Part shown: positions 27,184 through 39,471 of the stretch, one piece after another | Layout: each line of letters starts with the position of its first letter | How positions within the stretch are numbered: the stretch's first letter is position 1 | Source of the DNA: Porticoccaceae bacterium | GTDB taxonomy: Bacteria; Pseudomonadota; Gammaproteobacteria; Pseudomonadales; Porticoccaceae | Direction of reading: 5' to 3' | Assembly (NCBI GenBank): GCA_029212965.1 | Contig: JARGOV010000001.1 | Coordinates: forward strand, 224,989 to 269,199 | Length of the DNA: 44,211 nucleotides | The notes under the pieces: model-generated | Seen by the model: only the letters and a program-made list of their open reading frames with translations | What the model was told of the DNA's origin: nothing | Database searches by the model: none | Position numbers and translations under genes: made by a program

Positions 27184-27816
27184 TCAACCTCCAGATGCCT
27201 TATAACGAACCGCCAAGCCCGCATAAAGCGCATCCTTAAAGCCCGGATCGTTGCTATCGAGTTCTCCGCTCAATTCCACTAAATGCTCGTTATCTTCCCG
27301 TCCAGCCCAAACTTTGCTGTAAGTGCCCTCCTGGTAACCATGATCCTGGCGAAAGAAATTGAGGACATTTTTACCAATATAACGGGTGTACAGCTCATCA
27401 AAACCTAAACCTGCGGTTTTAAGCAGTTCGGCAAATTCAGTGGGGTTAAAGCCTCTCGTACTTAGGGTACTGAGGGTGAAGGTTTCAAGCTGATCACGAA
27501 AATCTACCGACCCATCACTTCTGCCAGTAGTGCTGTTAAAAACTTCAACCAGTTTATCAGCCACAACCTCGGGGGCGTCATCGCCAAGTAGTAGCTGGCT
27601 TAAGCCAAAATGCCAGATATCAATTAGCTCGAGCTTGACTTGCTCCATATCGGGTTGTTGGTGCTTCCACCATTTCCAACCGTAGTGGTCGAGAAGTTCT
27701 GCGCATTCAACCCAAATTGCCCGATACCAGGGAAAGCCTTGCTCGCGCCAGTTGGTGTTAACCTTGCTATTCATAGCATCTTGTAAGTCGAGCATGGCGT
27801 TCAGGCGTGCTTTCAT
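27184..27816 (-). CDS. all-alpha (MazG-like, dimeric) dUTPase
   Basis: Protein of 210 residues of the dUTPase_2 type known from kinetoplastids and Campylobacter, unrelated to the trimeric beta-fold Dut. It hydrolyses dUTP (and dUDP) to dUMP, preventing uracil incorporation into DNA. Metal-binding acidic residues are in WVECAELLDHYGWKWW (Glu37, Glu40) and VKLELIDIWHF (Glu63, Asp66), the ExxE...ExxD pattern of the superfamily. The C-terminal part contains YIGKNVLNFFRQDHGYQEG. It starts at ATG 27816 and stands alone, divergent from the DUF2835 gene. Confidence 0.9.
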   Translation of the reverse strand: MKARLNAMLDLQDAMNSKVNTNWREQGFPWYRAIWVECAELLDHYGWKWWKHQQPDMEQVKLELIDIWHFGLSQLLLGDDAPEVVADKLVEVFNSTTGRSDGSVDFRDQLETFTLSTLSTRGFNPTEFAELLKTAGLGFDELYTRYIGKNVLNFFRQDHGYQEGTYSKVWAGREDNEHLVELSGELDSNDPGFKDALYAGLAVRYKASGG

Positions 27817-27965
27817 CTGTCATCCTTCATTTAGAGGGCTGTTGTCGATAACGCCGACTATTTTACCGTATGTAAGGGCAAACTGGGCCAAACTTGCTGA
27901 GTCACGGCAGGCTTACGTTAGAATAGACCGCCAAATGATAGAGCCGTAAGAGTCGAAAAAACCCC

Positions 27966-28187
27966 ATGCCCAGTAGTTTCTTTAATCTCAATATTTCAGC
28001 CCATGAGTATTTGCGCGTCTATAAAGGTAGTGCACGACAAGTAGTGGTACGCGGCGCAGATGGCGCAAGCTTAAGTTTTCCGGCGGAGCACTTGCGGCGC
28101 TTTGTCAACCACGACGGTGTGCAGGGTCGTTTTGAACTTAAATACGATGCCCGAAATAAGTTCGTGTCGCTAGAAAAACTCCGTTAG
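27966..28187 (+). CDS. DUF2835 family protein
   Basis: Small soluble protein of 73 residues. The pattern ISAHEYLRVYKGSARQVVVR, then FPAEHLRRFV, then GVQGRFELKYDARNKFVSLEKL matches the DUF2835 family of gammaproteobacteria. Function is unknown. The ATG at 27966 has a poor ribosome site. It converges on sucD, with a strong terminator between the two that chiefly serves sucD. Confidence 0.85.
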   Translation: MPSSFFNLNISAHEYLRVYKGSARQVVVRGADGASLSFPAEHLRRFVNHDGVQGRFELKYDARNKFVSLEKLR

Positions 28188-28250
28188 ACCTGCCTATATT
28201 TAAAATACCGACAAACACTACACCTGAGCCCTAACCAAAACCCCAGGCAC

Positions 28251-28273
28251 AAAAAAAGCGGCCGAAGCCGCTT
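28251..28273 (-). terminator. rho-independent terminator of the sdh-suc operon
   Basis: On the minus strand aagcggc and gccgctt pair around a TTCG tetraloop, followed by a run of T (seven A at 28251-28257 on the plus strand, two of them within the stem). It is 20 bases past the sucD stop codon and closes the nine-gene TCA operon. Confidence 0.94.
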
Positions 28274-28293
28274 AATTCATCACTAGGTTAAAA

Positions 28294-29166
28294 CTACCAG
28301 CCGGTGATTTCTTTCAGGCCGTTGCCAATTTCAGCAAGACTACGTACGGTTTTTACACCGGCATCTTCCAGAGCGGCGAACTTTTCATCAGCCGTGCCTT
28401 TACCACCCGAAATAATGGCACCGGCGTGACCCATGCGCTTACCCGCAGGTGCAGTAACACCGGCGATGTAGGAAACCACGGGCTTCGTGACATTAGCTTT
28501 AATGTAAGCCGCCGCCTCTTCTTCAGCGGTGCCGCCGATTTCACCAATCATAACGATAGCTTCAGTTTTGGGGTCTTTCTCGAACAGAGCGAGAATATCG
28601 ATAAAGCTGGAACCGGGAATGGGGTCACCACCAATACCGACACAGGTGGACTGACCAAAACCAAAATCAGTGGTCTGCTTCACCGCTTCATAGGTCAAAG
28701 TACCGGAGCGTGAGACAACACCCACTTTGCCGGGCAGGTGAATATGACCGGGCATAATCCCAATTTTGCATTCACCCGGAGTGATAACACCGGGGCAGTT
28801 AGGACCAATTAGGATGGCGCCAACTTCGTCGCACTTTACTTTGCACTCGAGCATATCCAGCGTTGGGATACCTTCTGTAATGCAGACAATCAATTTAATA
28901 CCTGCGTTAGCCGCTTCAAGCACTGAATCTTTACAAAAAGGAGCTGGCACATAGATAACCGATGCATCAGCACCCGTTGCAGCAACGGCATCAGCCACCG
29001 TGTTGAACACGGGCAAATCTAAATGAGTTTGCCCACCTTTACCCGGGGTTACACCACCAACGAGTTGCGTGCCATAAGCCAGCGCCTGTTCTGAGTGCAT
29101 AGTGCCTTGCGAGCCGGTAAAACCCTGGCAAATAACCTTGGTGTTTTTATCGATCAAAATACTCAT
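28294..29166 (-). CDS. sucD: succinyl-CoA synthetase alpha subunit
   Basis: With SucC it converts succinyl-CoA, phosphate and a nucleoside diphosphate to succinate, CoA and the triphosphate. The 290-residue product has the CoA-binding Rossmann N-terminus ([17 protein letters not shown]), [21 protein letters not shown], and the phosphohistidine segment [14 protein letters not shown] (the phosphorylated His is within GHAGAI). Its ATG overlaps the sucC stop codon by one base (TAATG), so translation is coupled. Last gene of the operon. Confidence 0.97.
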   Translation of the reverse strand: MSILIDKNTKVICQGFTGSQGTMHSEQALAYGTQLVGGVTPGKGGQTHLDLPVFNTVADAVAATGADASVIYVPAPFCKDSVLEAANAGIKLIVCITEGIPTLDMLECKVKCDEVGAILIGPNCPGVITPGECKIGIMPGHIHLPGKVGVVSRSGTLTYEAVKQTTDFGFGQSTCVGIGGDPIPGSSFIDILALFEKDPKTEAIVMIGEIGGTAEEEAAAYIKANVTKPVVSYIAGVTAPAGKRMGHAGAIISGGKGTADEKFAALEDAGVKTVRSLAEIGNGLKEITGW

Positions 29167-30332
29167 TATTTACCCTCCGCTGCTTTAACGACTGCTTCTG
29201 CTGCGTTGGTCAAGCTTGTAGCAGCGATAATATTCAAGCCACTATCGGCCAGTACCTTAGAACCCACATCGGCATTATTACCTTCGAGGCGCACGACAAC
29301 CGGCACGTTGACGCCGACTTCTTCAACAGCACCGATTATGCCCTCTGCAATCAGGTCACAGCGGACAATGCCACCGAAGATATTGACCAATACGGCCTTA
29401 ACATTATCGTCCGAGAGGATGATTTTAAATGCTTCGGTAACGCGCTCTTTCGTCGCACCGCCGCCTACGTCGAGGAAGTTAGCGGGGAAGCCACCGTGAA
29501 TTTTGACAATATCCATGGTGCCCATGGCCAGACCCGCACCATTGACCATGCACCCGATAGTGCCGTCGAGGGCAACGTAGTTGAGCTCCCACGCAGCAGC
29601 TTGAGCTTCGCGTGCGTCTTCCTGACTGGGATCGTGAAATTCTTTTAGTTCAGGGTGACGGTACATAGCATTGCTATCGATCACGATTTTCGCATCGAGG
29701 CAGTGAAGATTGCCCTCGTCGGTAATCACTAGAGGGTTAATTTCCAGCAGGGCTAGGTCTTTCTCTTGAAACAATTTGGCCAGACCGAGGAAGATTTTAG
29801 TGAACTGGCCGATTTGCGGGCCTTTCAAGCCAAGGGCAAAAGCCAACTCACGGCCCTGGTAGGGCTGGGCACCCGTCAATGGGTCAATTTCAGCCTTTAG
29901 AATTTTCTCCGGCGTCTCTTCGGCAACGGTCTCAATCTCAACACCACCTTCGGTCGACGCCATAAACACAATGCGGCGAGTAGAGCGGTCAACAACAGCG
30001 CCAAGATAAAGCTCGTCGGCAATATCCGTGCAGGTCTCAACAAGAATACGGCTGACGGGTTGACCGTTGGCATCGGTTTGATACGTCACCAGATTTTTAC
30101 CCAACCACTGTTCGGCGAAGGCTTTGATTTCTTCTTTTGTGCTAACTAGCTTAACGCCGCCAGCTTTACCGCGACCACCTGCGTGCACCTGGGCTTTTAC
30201 CACCCATTTGTCGCCGCCAATTTTATCGGCCGCTGCCACTGCTTCATCAGCAGTCGCGGCAGCAATGCCCTTAGATACGGGCAAGCCGTACTCGGCAAAC
30301 AGTTGCTTGCCCTGGTATTCATGTAAATTCAT
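29166..30332 (-). CDS. sucC: succinyl-CoA synthetase beta subunit
   Basis: ATP-grasp subunit of 388 residues, the standard length, starting [19 protein letters not shown]. Nucleotide-binding [25 protein letters not shown], and the C-terminal [18 protein letters not shown] and [16 protein letters not shown] segments are all present. The frame is open 62 codons further upstream and overlaps the end of lpd, but the family start at ATG 30332 is clear. An 85-base gap with an imperfect hairpin separates it from lpd, the largest gap in the suc part of the operon apart from sucA-sdhB. Confidence 0.97.
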   Translation of the reverse strand: MNLHEYQGKQLFAEYGLPVSKGIAAATADEAVAAADKIGGDKWVVKAQVHAGGRGKAGGVKLVSTKEEIKAFAEQWLGKNLVTYQTDANGQPVSRILVETCTDIADELYLGAVVDRSTRRIVFMASTEGGVEIETVAEETPEKILKAEIDPLTGAQPYQGRELAFALGLKGPQIGQFTKIFLGLAKLFQEKDLALLEINPLVITDEGNLHCLDAKIVIDSNAMYRHPELKEFHDPSQEDAREAQAAAWELNYVALDGTIGCMVNGAGLAMGTMDIVKIHGGFPANFLDVGGGATKERVTEAFKIILSDDNVKAVLVNIFGGIVRCDLIAEGIIGAVEEVGVNVPVVVRLEGNNADVGSKVLADSGLNIIAATSLTNAAEAVVKAAEGK

Positions 30333-30417
30333 GTTGTAGTCCCAACTCGTTGAAGAGAAAAAATCGTTAAGCGATTGCACAGAAACTATTTTGTCTCCTG
30401 TGCGAAGACCTCGATTA

Positions 30418-31881
<1,464 letters not shown>

Positions 31882-31899
31882 TTATCAATAAACTAGCGT

Positions 31900-33132
31900 T
31901 TATATCTCAAGTAAAATCTTCGCGGGGTTCTCAATCATATCTTTGATAGCGACTAAAAAGAGCACCGCTTCGCGGCCGTCAATAATGCGATGATCGTAAG
32001 ACAGGGCGAGGTTCATCATTGGACGAATCACTACCTTGCCATCTTCGGCAATGGGTCGCTCTTTAATCGTGTGCATGCCAAGGATGGCTGATTGTGGGGG
32101 GTTTAAAATGGGTGTTGAAAGGAGAGAACCAAATACTCCACCATTGGTAATGGTAAAAGTACCCCCAGTGATTTCATCAATACTCAGCTTGCCATCGCGG
32201 GCCTTACCACCGTACTCGGCAATTTTATTCTCAATTTCAGCAATGCTCATTTGGTCAACATCACGCAAGACAGGCACCACCAAGCCACGGTCACTCGAAA
32301 CAGCGACACCAATATCTTGATAACCGTGGTAAACAATATCAGCGCCATCAATAGAAGCGTTTACCAGTGGAAAACGCTTCAGAGCCTCTACGGCAGAACG
32401 TACAAAGAAGCCCATAAAGCCCAGGCGCGTTCCATTATGTACCGAAGAAAACTGATCTTTAAACTGGCTTCGCAAGTCCATTATGCGATGCATATCCACT
32501 TCATTAAAAGTGGTTAGCATGGCCGTGGTTTGCGTAACGTCAAGTAGACGCTCGGCGATACGGGCGCGCATACGAGTCATCGGTACTCGTTTTTCAACAC
32601 GTTCACCAGCACTGAGGTTCAATCCACCTTCGGCAGGCTCTGCTGGTAACGCAGATGGTGAATTAACTGCCGGTGTCGCCTGAGTTGAGGGTGTCACTGA
32701 CGGCGGTACAAAATTAGCGACGTCTTCTTTAGTAATCCGCCCGTCTCTGCCAGTGCCTGTAACAAGGGCGAGATCGATAGCTTTTTCTTCGGCCAGTTTA
32801 CGTGCTGCGGGGCTTGCCGGGGCAGTTCTCTCTTCAGTTAACTGTTCTGGATCGACTGCTTCAACATCAGCTGTCGAACTAGTCGTTCCTGTAGCACTGC
32901 TGTCGAGACGCGCCATAATCTCGCCACTTAGCAGAATGGCTCCTTCTTCTTTGAGAACTTCCACCAGTACGCCACTCTGCGCAGCGACGACTTCCAGTAC
33001 CACTTTATCAGTTTCTACATCCACCAATAAATCGTCCCGTTGCACACTGTCGCCAACCTGCTTATGCCAAGTTGCGACCTCACCCTCCTGAACGGACTCT
33101 GGAAAAGCTGGGACCTTAATATCGATTAGCAT
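31900..33132 (-). CDS. sucB: dihydrolipoyllysine succinyltransferase (E2 of 2-oxoglutarate dehydrogenase)
   Basis: Core of the 2-oxoglutarate dehydrogenase complex, 410 residues. In order: one N-terminal lipoyl domain with lipoylated Lys43 in [12 protein letters not shown]; a linker rich in Ala, Pro and Thr; the peripheral subunit-binding domain around residues 107-140 ([31 protein letters not shown]); another Pro/Ala linker; and the catalytic domain with [14 protein letters not shown] and the active-site DHRIIDG (His381). It is followed by lpd after 33 bases, and sucA lies 50 bases upstream. Confidence 0.97.
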   Translation of the reverse strand: MLIDIKVPAFPESVQEGEVATWHKQVGDSVQRDDLLVDVETDKVVLEVVAAQSGVLVEVLKEEGAILLSGEIMARLDSSATGTTSSTADVEAVDPEQLTEERTAPASPAARKLAEEKAIDLALVTGTGRDGRITKEDVANFVPPSVTPSTQATPAVNSPSALPAEPAEGGLNLSAGERVEKRVPMTRMRARIAERLLDVTQTTAMLTTFNEVDMHRIMDLRSQFKDQFSSVHNGTRLGFMGFFVRSAVEALKRFPLVNASIDGADIVYHGYQDIGVAVSSDRGLVVPVLRDVDQMSIAEIENKIAEYGGKARDGKLSIDEITGGTFTITNGGVFGSLLSTPILNPPQSAILGMHTIKERPIAEDGKVVIRPMMNLALSYDHRIIDGREAVLFLVAIKDMIENPAKILLEI

Positions 33133-33182
33133 CGGCTATCTTCCTTCTGATTGAAACAGAACACTCTAAGCTGTTTAGAACC

Positions 33183-36017
33183 CTAAAAGTTGAGATCCAG
33201 GGCCTCGTTAACGAATTTCTTTTGCTCTTCTAAATGTGTAGACATATATCCACCCGCCGGTGCCGCTCGAGCAGGTCGACCAACGTAGCGTAAATAGAGG
33301 GGGCTTTTACTCGCGTGTATTGCCTTGCGGATATGATGCTGGCCATTAAACCAAAGGCCTTGATTCAGCGGTTCTTCCTGACACCACATAATATCCTGCA
33401 AATTTTTGTAACCTTTCAACAGTTTGGTCAGTGCCTTTTCATCAAAGGGGTAAAGCTGCTCTATGCGTATCAAAGCCACATCATCTTGCTCACGTATCTC
33501 ACGCTCTTCCAGCAAATGGTAATAAACCTTACCGCTACACAGAACAACGCGCTTAACCTTCTTCTGGTCAAGATCATCAGCAAGGATAGTTTGGAAGGAA
33601 CCTTCCGATAATTCTTCTAAAGATGAAGTCGCCAGTTTATGTCGCAAAATCCACTTTGGGCTCATCACTATTAAGGGCTTGCGCATGGGCCGGATAGCTT
33701 GGCGGCGTAGCATATGAAACAGTTGCGCTGGAGTAGTTGGATTACAAATTTGAATATTGTGCTCAGCGGCGAGCTGTAAAAAGCGCTCAAGCCGGGCCGA
33801 TGAATGCTCTGGCCCCTGCCCTTCATAACCATGGGGCAACAACATGGTAAGGCCACTTAAACGTCCCCACTTCTGTTCCCCACTGGTAATAAACTGGTCG
33901 ATCACCACCTGGGCACCATTGGCAAAATCGCCGAACTGCGCTTCCCAGATTACCAGCCCATGGGGAGTTCCAGTGCTGTACCCATATTCAAACGCTAGCA
34001 CTGCCTCTTCGGATAAGTAGGAGTCGTATAAGGCGAAAAGCGGTTGGTCTTCCTTAATATGCAGCAGAGGTGTATAGGGCTCACCGTCTTTTTGGTTGTA
34101 CGTCACTGCGTGACGATGGGAAAAAGTGCCACGACCAGAATCCTGCCCCGTCATGCGTATACTGTAACCCTGCTCCAACAAAGTGCCATAGGCTAGAATT
34201 TCAGCCATGCCCCAATTCAGGGGCAAAGCACCGCCACCCATTTTACGACGGTCGTCATAAATTTTTTGTACTTGGCGCTGGACTACAATTCCCTCAGGAA
34301 TATGGTTCGCTTTTTCGGCCACTTGTCGCAATAGGGATAGGTCAATCGAGGTGTCAGCCTCTGCATCCCAGTCATGCCCCAAATAAGGTGCCCAATCGAC
34401 AAACAAGTCTTCATTCGGCTGTGAAACCAGATTGCTGGCAACGTGTTCACCCCGGTCGAGCCTGTCGCGATAATCGTCGAGCATTGCCTTCGATGCTTCT
34501 ACCGAGATTAGCGCTTCAGCGGCAAGAGTTTCAGCATAGAGTGTGCGGGTGGTTTTGTGTTGACGAATTTTTTCGTACATCAAGGGCTGAGTTCCCGAGG
34601 GCTCATCCGTTTCATTATGGCCGCTGCGACGATAACAAACCAAGTCAATCACTACATCTTTACCGAACTGATAGCGGTAATCCATTGCCAGTAAAGTGGC
34701 GAACATAACCGCATCAGGATCATCACCGTTAACGTGAAAAATTGGCGCTTGCACCATTTTAGCGATGTCTGTGCAATATTCCGTAGAGCGCGCATCCTCA
34801 CGACGACTTATGGTAAAACCCACCTGGTTGTTTAGTACCAGGTGCACTGTGCCACCGGTTTTATAACCGCGGGTTTGCGACATCTGGAATGTTTCCATCA
34901 CCACACCCTGGCCAGCAAATGCTGCGTCACCATGAATAATAATGGGTACCACTCGCGTGCCTTCGGTATCGCCACGCCTGTCCTGACGAGCGCGTGTTGA
35001 TCCTTCAATAACCGGAGCAGAAATTTCAAGGTGAGACGGATTGAAACCGAGTGCTAAATGAAGTTCGCCACCTGGCGTCATGACATTAGATGAAAAGCCT
35101 TGATGGTATTTCACATCCCCCGAGGTATTAAGAAGCTTTTTGCCTTCGAATTCCTCAAATAATTCTGCGGGGTTTTTACCCAACACATTAACTAGCACAT
35201 TCAAGCGGCCGCGGTGGGCCATACCGAGAACGATCTCTCGCGCACCGTATTCTCCGGCGCGCTGAATTAAACCGTCGAGCATGGGAATCATGCTTTCAGC
35301 ACCCTCAAGACCAAAACGCTTAGTCCCTGGGTATTTTGAATCGAGATGTTTCTCCAAGCCTTCCGCTGCAGTCAGACGTTGTAACACGCTAATACGTGCT
35401 TCATTGCCATAAGTCGGGCGCGACTGTACCGACTCAAAGCGTTGTTGCAGCCATTGCTTTTCCTCCAGCGAGGTAATATGCATAAATTCAGGACCAACTT
35501 GCCCACAGTAGGTCGCTTCCATGTGTTCGATAATTTCCCTCAGAGACGCTTCTTCTTTGCCAATGTAAAGAGGTCCTGTTTGATAGGTCGTATCAAGATC
35601 AGCGTCGGTTAAACCGTGGAAACCAAGTTTTAAATCGGGAACGTCTTCCCTTTCCATCAAACCGAGAGGATCAAGATTGGCCTTCTGGTGACCACGTTCC
35701 CGGTAAGAGGCAATGAGCTGCAGTACTTTGACTTGTTTACGCTCGTGCTCAACATTGATACCACCAGAACCCGGAGCGGGTAAAGGTCGAGAGCGTTTGC
35801 GTCCAAGCAGCTCGAAGTGGGCCTGAATGGTAGCGTGGGAGGAGTCAGCTCCGACAAAGCCATTGATATGCGGGAGAGAGTCAAAAAAGGCACGCCATTC
35901 TTCCGGCACGCCATTGGGGTTGTGTAAATAGATTTCGTACAGCTCTTCAATATAGGCTGCATTGCCCCCTGAGAAGTGGGACGAACTGAGAAACTGCTCC
36001 ATGATGCTGTCTTGCAT
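33183..36017 (-). CDS. sucA: 2-oxoglutarate dehydrogenase E1 component
   Basis: Thiamine-diphosphate enzyme of 944 residues, normal for this family, that decarboxylates 2-oxoglutarate and succinylates the SucB lipoyl arm. The N-terminal SucB-binding segment contains NAAYIEELYEIYLHNPNGVP. The thiamine domain shows GMAHRGRLNVLVNVLGK, HGDAAFAGQGVVMETFQMS and LVCYRRSGHNETDEPSGTQP; the transketolase-like domain shows TGQDSGRGTFSHRHAV, and the C-terminal part has WCQEEPLNQGLWF. ATG 36017 has AGGA upstream; ATG 36002 is an alternative. It follows sdhB after 87 bases. Confidence 0.97.
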   Translation of the reverse strand: MQDSIMEQFLSSSHFSGGNAAYIEELYEIYLHNPNGVPEEWRAFFDSLPHINGFVGADSSHATIQAHFELLGRKRSRPLPAPGSGGINVEHERKQVKVLQLIASYRERGHQKANLDPLGLMEREDVPDLKLGFHGLTDADLDTTYQTGPLYIGKEEASLREIIEHMEATYCGQVGPEFMHITSLEEKQWLQQRFESVQSRPTYGNEARISVLQRLTAAEGLEKHLDSKYPGTKRFGLEGAESMIPMLDGLIQRAGEYGAREIVLGMAHRGRLNVLVNVLGKNPAELFEEFEGKKLLNTSGDVKYHQGFSSNVMTPGGELHLALGFNPSHLEISAPVIEGSTRARQDRRGDTEGTRVVPIIIHGDAAFAGQGVVMETFQMSQTRGYKTGGTVHLVLNNQVGFTISRREDARSTEYCTDIAKMVQAPIFHVNGDDPDAVMFATLLAMDYRYQFGKDVVIDLVCYRRSGHNETDEPSGTQPLMYEKIRQHKTTRTLYAETLAAEALISVEASKAMLDDYRDRLDRGEHVASNLVSQPNEDLFVDWAPYLGHDWDAEADTSIDLSLLRQVAEKANHIPEGIVVQRQVQKIYDDRRKMGGGALPLNWGMAEILAYGTLLEQGYSIRMTGQDSGRGTFSHRHAVTYNQKDGEPYTPLLHIKEDQPLFALYDSYLSEEAVLAFEYGYSTGTPHGLVIWEAQFGDFANGAQVVIDQFITSGEQKWGRLSGLTMLLPHGYEGQGPEHSSARLERFLQLAAEHNIQICNPTTPAQLFHMLRRQAIRPMRKPLIVMSPKWILRHKLATSSLEELSEGSFQTILADDLDQKKVKRVVLCSGKVYYHLLEEREIREQDDVALIRIEQLYPFDEKALTKLLKGYKNLQDIMWCQEEPLNQGLWFNGQHHIRKAIHASKSPLYLRYVGRPARAAPAGGYMSTHLEEQKKFVNEALDLNF

Positions 36018-36104
36018 CTTTCTAGTCCTGACTTAGTAATTACCGAATTGAGGGCTTAAACAGAGGGACATTCAAGTTCCCCCTGCTGTACTCAGCGAGA
36101 TTAT

Positions 36105-36809
36105 CTAGGTCCCGCTGCTAAGCAACATACTGCGAATATGCCCAATCGCCTGTGTTGGGTTAAGCCCCTTGGGACAAACAGCAACACAGTTTTGAATGCC
36201 GTGACAACGGAACACTGAAAAAGGATCATCGAGTTTTGACAGACGATCTTCTGTCGCTGTGTCACGTGTATCCGCTAAAAAGCGGTAAGCCTGTAACAAA
36301 CCCGCAGGGCCAATAAACTTGTCCGGATTCCACCAGAATGATGGACAGCTAGTTGAACAACAGGCACAAAGTATACACTCGTATAACCCATCGAGTTTTT
36401 CCCGTTCTTCAGGTGACTGCAAGCGTTCAATCGCCGGTGCTGGAGTATCGTTGATCAGATAGGGCTGTACTTTTTCGTACTGAGCGTAGAACTGCGCCAT
36501 GTCGATAACCAGGTCGCGAATCACGGGTAGTCCAGGCAGAGGGCGTAGAATCAGCGTGTTGTTTTTTACACACTCAGACAGTGGTGTTACACAGGCCAAG
36601 CCGTTCTTGCCATTCATATTGACGCCATCAGAGCCACAAACACCTTCACGGCAGGAGCGGCGGAAAACTAGCGTTGGATCCTCGGCTTTAAGTAGCTCGA
36701 GCACATCCAGCACCATGATATCTTTGCCTTGTGTATCAAGCTGAAAATCCTGCATATACGGGGCAGAATCTGTATCGGGGTTATATCGATAAATACTTAC
36801 TTTGAGCAT
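36105..36809 (-). CDS. sdhB: succinate dehydrogenase iron-sulfur subunit
   Basis: Electron-transfer subunit of complex II, 234 residues. The 2Fe-2S site is CREGVCGSDG...C (Cys53, Cys58, Asp61, Cys73), with Asp as the third ligand as in E. coli. The 4Fe-4S and 3Fe-4S sites use Cys145/148/151 plus Cys155 and Cys202/208/212 (CILCACCSTSC, RCHGIQNCVAVCPKG). It passes electrons from SdhA to the SdhCD quinone site. It starts 22 bases after sdhA ends. Confidence 0.97.
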   Translation of the reverse strand: MLKVSIYRYNPDTDSAPYMQDFQLDTQGKDIMVLDVLELLKAEDPTLVFRRSCREGVCGSDGVNMNGKNGLACVTPLSECVKNNTLILRPLPGLPVIRDLVIDMAQFYAQYEKVQPYLINDTPAPAIERLQSPEEREKLDGLYECILCACCSTSCPSFWWNPDKFIGPAGLLQAYRFLADTRDTATEDRLSKLDDPFSVFRCHGIQNCVAVCPKGLNPTQAIGHIRSMLLSSGT

Positions 36810-36831
36810 ATCTTAGGCAGCCCTACGTAGA

Positions 36832-38604
36832 TTAATAAACACGTGCTTTAGGAGCGAAAGCTTCACGCGTAACGGGCGCAAAGTTAACGTCGCGCTTAGC
36901 AACACGCTTATCAGCGGGAAAATAAATGGAGTGGCACAACCAGTTTTCGTCGTCGCGCTCTGTAAAGTCTTCACGGGCATGGGCACCGCGACTCTCTCTG
37001 CGCTCTTCAGCGGCTATGGCTGTCGCTTCGGCAACTTCGAGCAGGTTTTGTAATTCCAGTGCTTCAATGCGCGCCGTGTTGTAGGCCGCTGATTTATCAT
37101 CGAGTTTTACATTTTCGATACGCTGACGCAGATCGGCCAATTTCTTCACGCCTTCTTGCATATAGTCACCACGGCGGAAAACACCAAAGTGATTCTGCAT
37201 AATGGTTTGCAGCTCTTTGCGAAGGTCCGCAGTTTTTTCGCCACTCTCGCTACCATTTAAGCGATTGAGGCGAACACAAGCGGCCTCAATGTCAGCATCG
37301 GTAGCATCCGCCAAGGTAGATCCTTCACGTAGAGATTCCTCAATAAACAAACCAGCAGCGCGACCAAATACCACTAAATCGAGAAGTGAGTTACCACCCA
37401 GACGATTGGCACCGTGCACCGACACACAAGCCACTTCGCCACAGGCAAAAAGACCGTCAATCACTTGTTCTTTACCGTCACTATCGAGGGTTAAAGCCTG
37501 ACCACTAACATTAGTCGGAATACCACCCATCATATAATGACAAGTTGGCACCACAGGCACTAAATCAGTCACGGGGTCAACGTGGGCAAAGGTTTCTGAT
37601 AGCTCACAAATGCCCGGCAACTTACTATGCAGCACTTCTTCACCGAGGTGATCGAGCTTCAAGTGCACATGGTCACCATCGGGGCCACAACCACGGCCTT
37701 CAAGGATTTCCAGCACCATCGAACGGGCGACAACGTCGCGGCCGGCCAGATCTTTGGCGTTGGGCGCGTAACGCTCCATAAAGCGTTCGCCATCTTTATT
37801 AACCAGATACCCCCCCTCACCACGGCAGCCCTCGGTAACCAAAACGCCAGCACCATGAATACCCGTGGGGTGGAACTGCCACATTTCGATATCTTGCACT
37901 GGAAAGCCAGCCCGTAGCGACATACCAATACCGTCGCCGGTGTTGATATGGGCGTTAGTCGTTGAGGAATAAATACGCCCTGCACCGCCCGTGGCAAAGA
38001 CAGTCGCCTTTGACTTAACGTAAACCGTCTCACCGGTTTCGATATCAATGGCAATAACGCCAACCACCGCGCCGTCTTTATTTTTAACCAGGTCGATGGC
38101 GAACCATTCGTTAAGGAAAACTGTATTGGCTTTCAGGTTAGCCTGATAAAGCGTGTGTAATAAAGCGTGGCCAGTGCGGTCTGCTGCTGCGCAAGTGCGC
38201 GCCGCCTGACCACCATTACCGTAATCTTTTGACTGTCCGCCAAAGGGGCGCTGATAAATACGACCCTCTTCAGTACGCGAGAAAGGCAAACCCATGTGCT
38301 CAAGTTCAAACACCGCTTCAGGGCCAACTTGACACATATATTCGATGGCATCCTGATCACCAATATAATCAGAACCTTTCACCGTGTCATACATATGCCA
38401 CTGCCACTGATCCTGCGGATCATCACTGGCAATAGCGCAAGTGATACCGCCCTGGGCAGATACAGTGTGGGAGCGTGTTGGAAACACTTTGGTAATAACA
38501 GCAGTTTTGTAACCCGATTGCGCTAACTGCAAGGAGGCGCGCATACCCGCACCGCCACCACCGATAATAACGCCATCAAAAGAGATCGTTCTCATTTTAC
38601 CCAT
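36832..38604 (-). CDS. sdhA: succinate dehydrogenase flavoprotein subunit
   Basis: Catalytic subunit of complex II oxidising succinate to fumarate, 590 residues. The FAD loop is [17 protein letters not shown] and the covalent flavin histidine is His46 in [11 protein letters not shown]. Substrate-site segments include [23 protein letters not shown], and [13 protein letters not shown] with [24 protein letters not shown] follow. The frame is open to 38652, overlapping sdhD, but ATG 38604 gives the family start and length and lies 4 bases beyond the sdhD stop, indicating tight coupling. Confidence 0.97.
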   Translation of the reverse strand: MGKMRTISFDGVIIGGGGAGMRASLQLAQSGYKTAVITKVFPTRSHTVSAQGGITCAIASDDPQDQWQWHMYDTVKGSDYIGDQDAIEYMCQVGPEAVFELEHMGLPFSRTEEGRIYQRPFGGQSKDYGNGGQAARTCAAADRTGHALLHTLYQANLKANTVFLNEWFAIDLVKNKDGAVVGVIAIDIETGETVYVKSKATVFATGGAGRIYSSTTNAHINTGDGIGMSLRAGFPVQDIEMWQFHPTGIHGAGVLVTEGCRGEGGYLVNKDGERFMERYAPNAKDLAGRDVVARSMVLEILEGRGCGPDGDHVHLKLDHLGEEVLHSKLPGICELSETFAHVDPVTDLVPVVPTCHYMMGGIPTNVSGQALTLDSDGKEQVIDGLFACGEVACVSVHGANRLGGNSLLDLVVFGRAAGLFIEESLREGSTLADATDADIEAACVRLNRLNGSESGEKTADLRKELQTIMQNHFGVFRRGDYMQEGVKKLADLRQRIENVKLDDKSAAYNTARIEALELQNLLEVAEATAIAAEERRESRGAHAREDFTERDDENWLCHSIYFPADKRVAKRDVNFAPVTREAFAPKARVY

Positions 38605-38608
38605 TAAC

Positions 38609-38980
38609 CTACTTCCCCCAGAGAATAGCGACAGTCCAGACCACATAGACAAAAATGACTGTGATCATGCCCAACTGTAAAAACACCCTCAACGGGGTAG
38701 CTTTAGGTCCTAATAAACGAACCGTGACATAGTCAGTAAGAACACCCCACATACCAATCCAAGCATGGGCGGCAAGTGACAAAACGGCGAGGACAGTTAG
38801 CAGACGAATACACAAGCCACTGTGCAACGCTTTCCAACTCGCATAGTCAACTTCTGGGGTAAGCAGTAAATAAGCGGCAATGACCAGCAAATAAACCGTT
38901 AGCACCACACCGCTAGCACGTTGCACAACCCAGTCAGACAGCCCGCTACGCCCAAAACTTGTTACATTTGTTACAGCCAT
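38609..38980 (-). CDS. sdhD: succinate dehydrogenase membrane anchor subunit
   Basis: Small inner-membrane subunit, 123 residues with three helices. It has the [21 protein letters not shown] quinone-site region and the [15 protein letters not shown] segment, where a His can coordinate heme b and the Asp-Tyr pair borders ubiquinone. A TTG at 38986 is in frame, but ATG 38980 has AGGAG at the right distance. It overlaps the end of sdhC by 10 bases. Confidence 0.94.
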   Translation of the reverse strand: MAVTNVTSFGRSGLSDWVVQRASGVVLTVYLLVIAAYLLLTPEVDYASWKALHSGLCIRLLTVLAVLSLAAHAWIGMWGVLTDYVTVRLLGPKATPLRVFLQLGMITVIFVYVVWTVAILWGK

Positions 38981-39348
38981 ACCCAAGCTCCTGCGAAAAT
39001 AATCAATAGAGCAGCGATAACAAGCACGAGTTTCGCGCCTAATCTGCCGCCCTCCAGCGTTTCACCAATACCGAAATCCATAAACAGGTGACGAATACCT
39101 GCCACCAGATGGTAGGCCAATGCCGCCAGCATAGCCCACAGCACGACTTTAACTAAAGGATGGGAGAGCAGGCCCTGGAGAGCTGCAAAGGTCTCTTCAG
39201 AGGTCAGACTACGATCGAGCATCCAGATAAAAAGTCCGCTGATAAAAAACAGCGCAACACCGGAGATACGATGAAGAATGGAAACATAGGCAGTAATTGG
39301 AAGCTGAATCGTTCCAATATCGAGATTGACAGGTCTTTTATCTTTCAC
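38971..39348 (-). CDS. sdhC: succinate dehydrogenase cytochrome b556 subunit
   Basis: Three-helix inner-membrane subunit of 125 residues. RPVNLDIGTIQLPITAYVSI followed by LHRISG is the classic N-terminus, with the Ser and Arg that shape the ubiquinone site. LAYHLVAGIRHLFMDFG holds the heme-b histidine. First gene of the nine-gene operon; the promoter proposed at 39472-39500 would leave a leader of roughly 115 bases. Divergent from gltA. Confidence 0.95.
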   Translation of the reverse strand: MKDKRPVNLDIGTIQLPITAYVSILHRISGVALFFISGLFIWMLDRSLTSEETFAALQGLLSHPLVKVVLWAMLAALAYHLVAGIRHLFMDFGIGETLEGGRLGAKLVLVIAALLIIFAGAWVWL

Positions 39349-39471
39349 AGCTAGCTGTACCTCAAACCCATAAGGGCGTTATTTTTAAGCGCCAAATAAA
39401 AAATGAACAAACACTATATACCGGAAAAGCTCCACCAGGAGCCTGAACCAGAGCAACTTTTAACGCCGGGC

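Noticed and set aside
34070-34708. 212-codon plus-strand open frame
   Set aside because: Lies wholly antisense within sucA, whose protein is clearly conserved. The frame product is Pro/His/Cys-rich with no family resemblance, as expected of a shadow.
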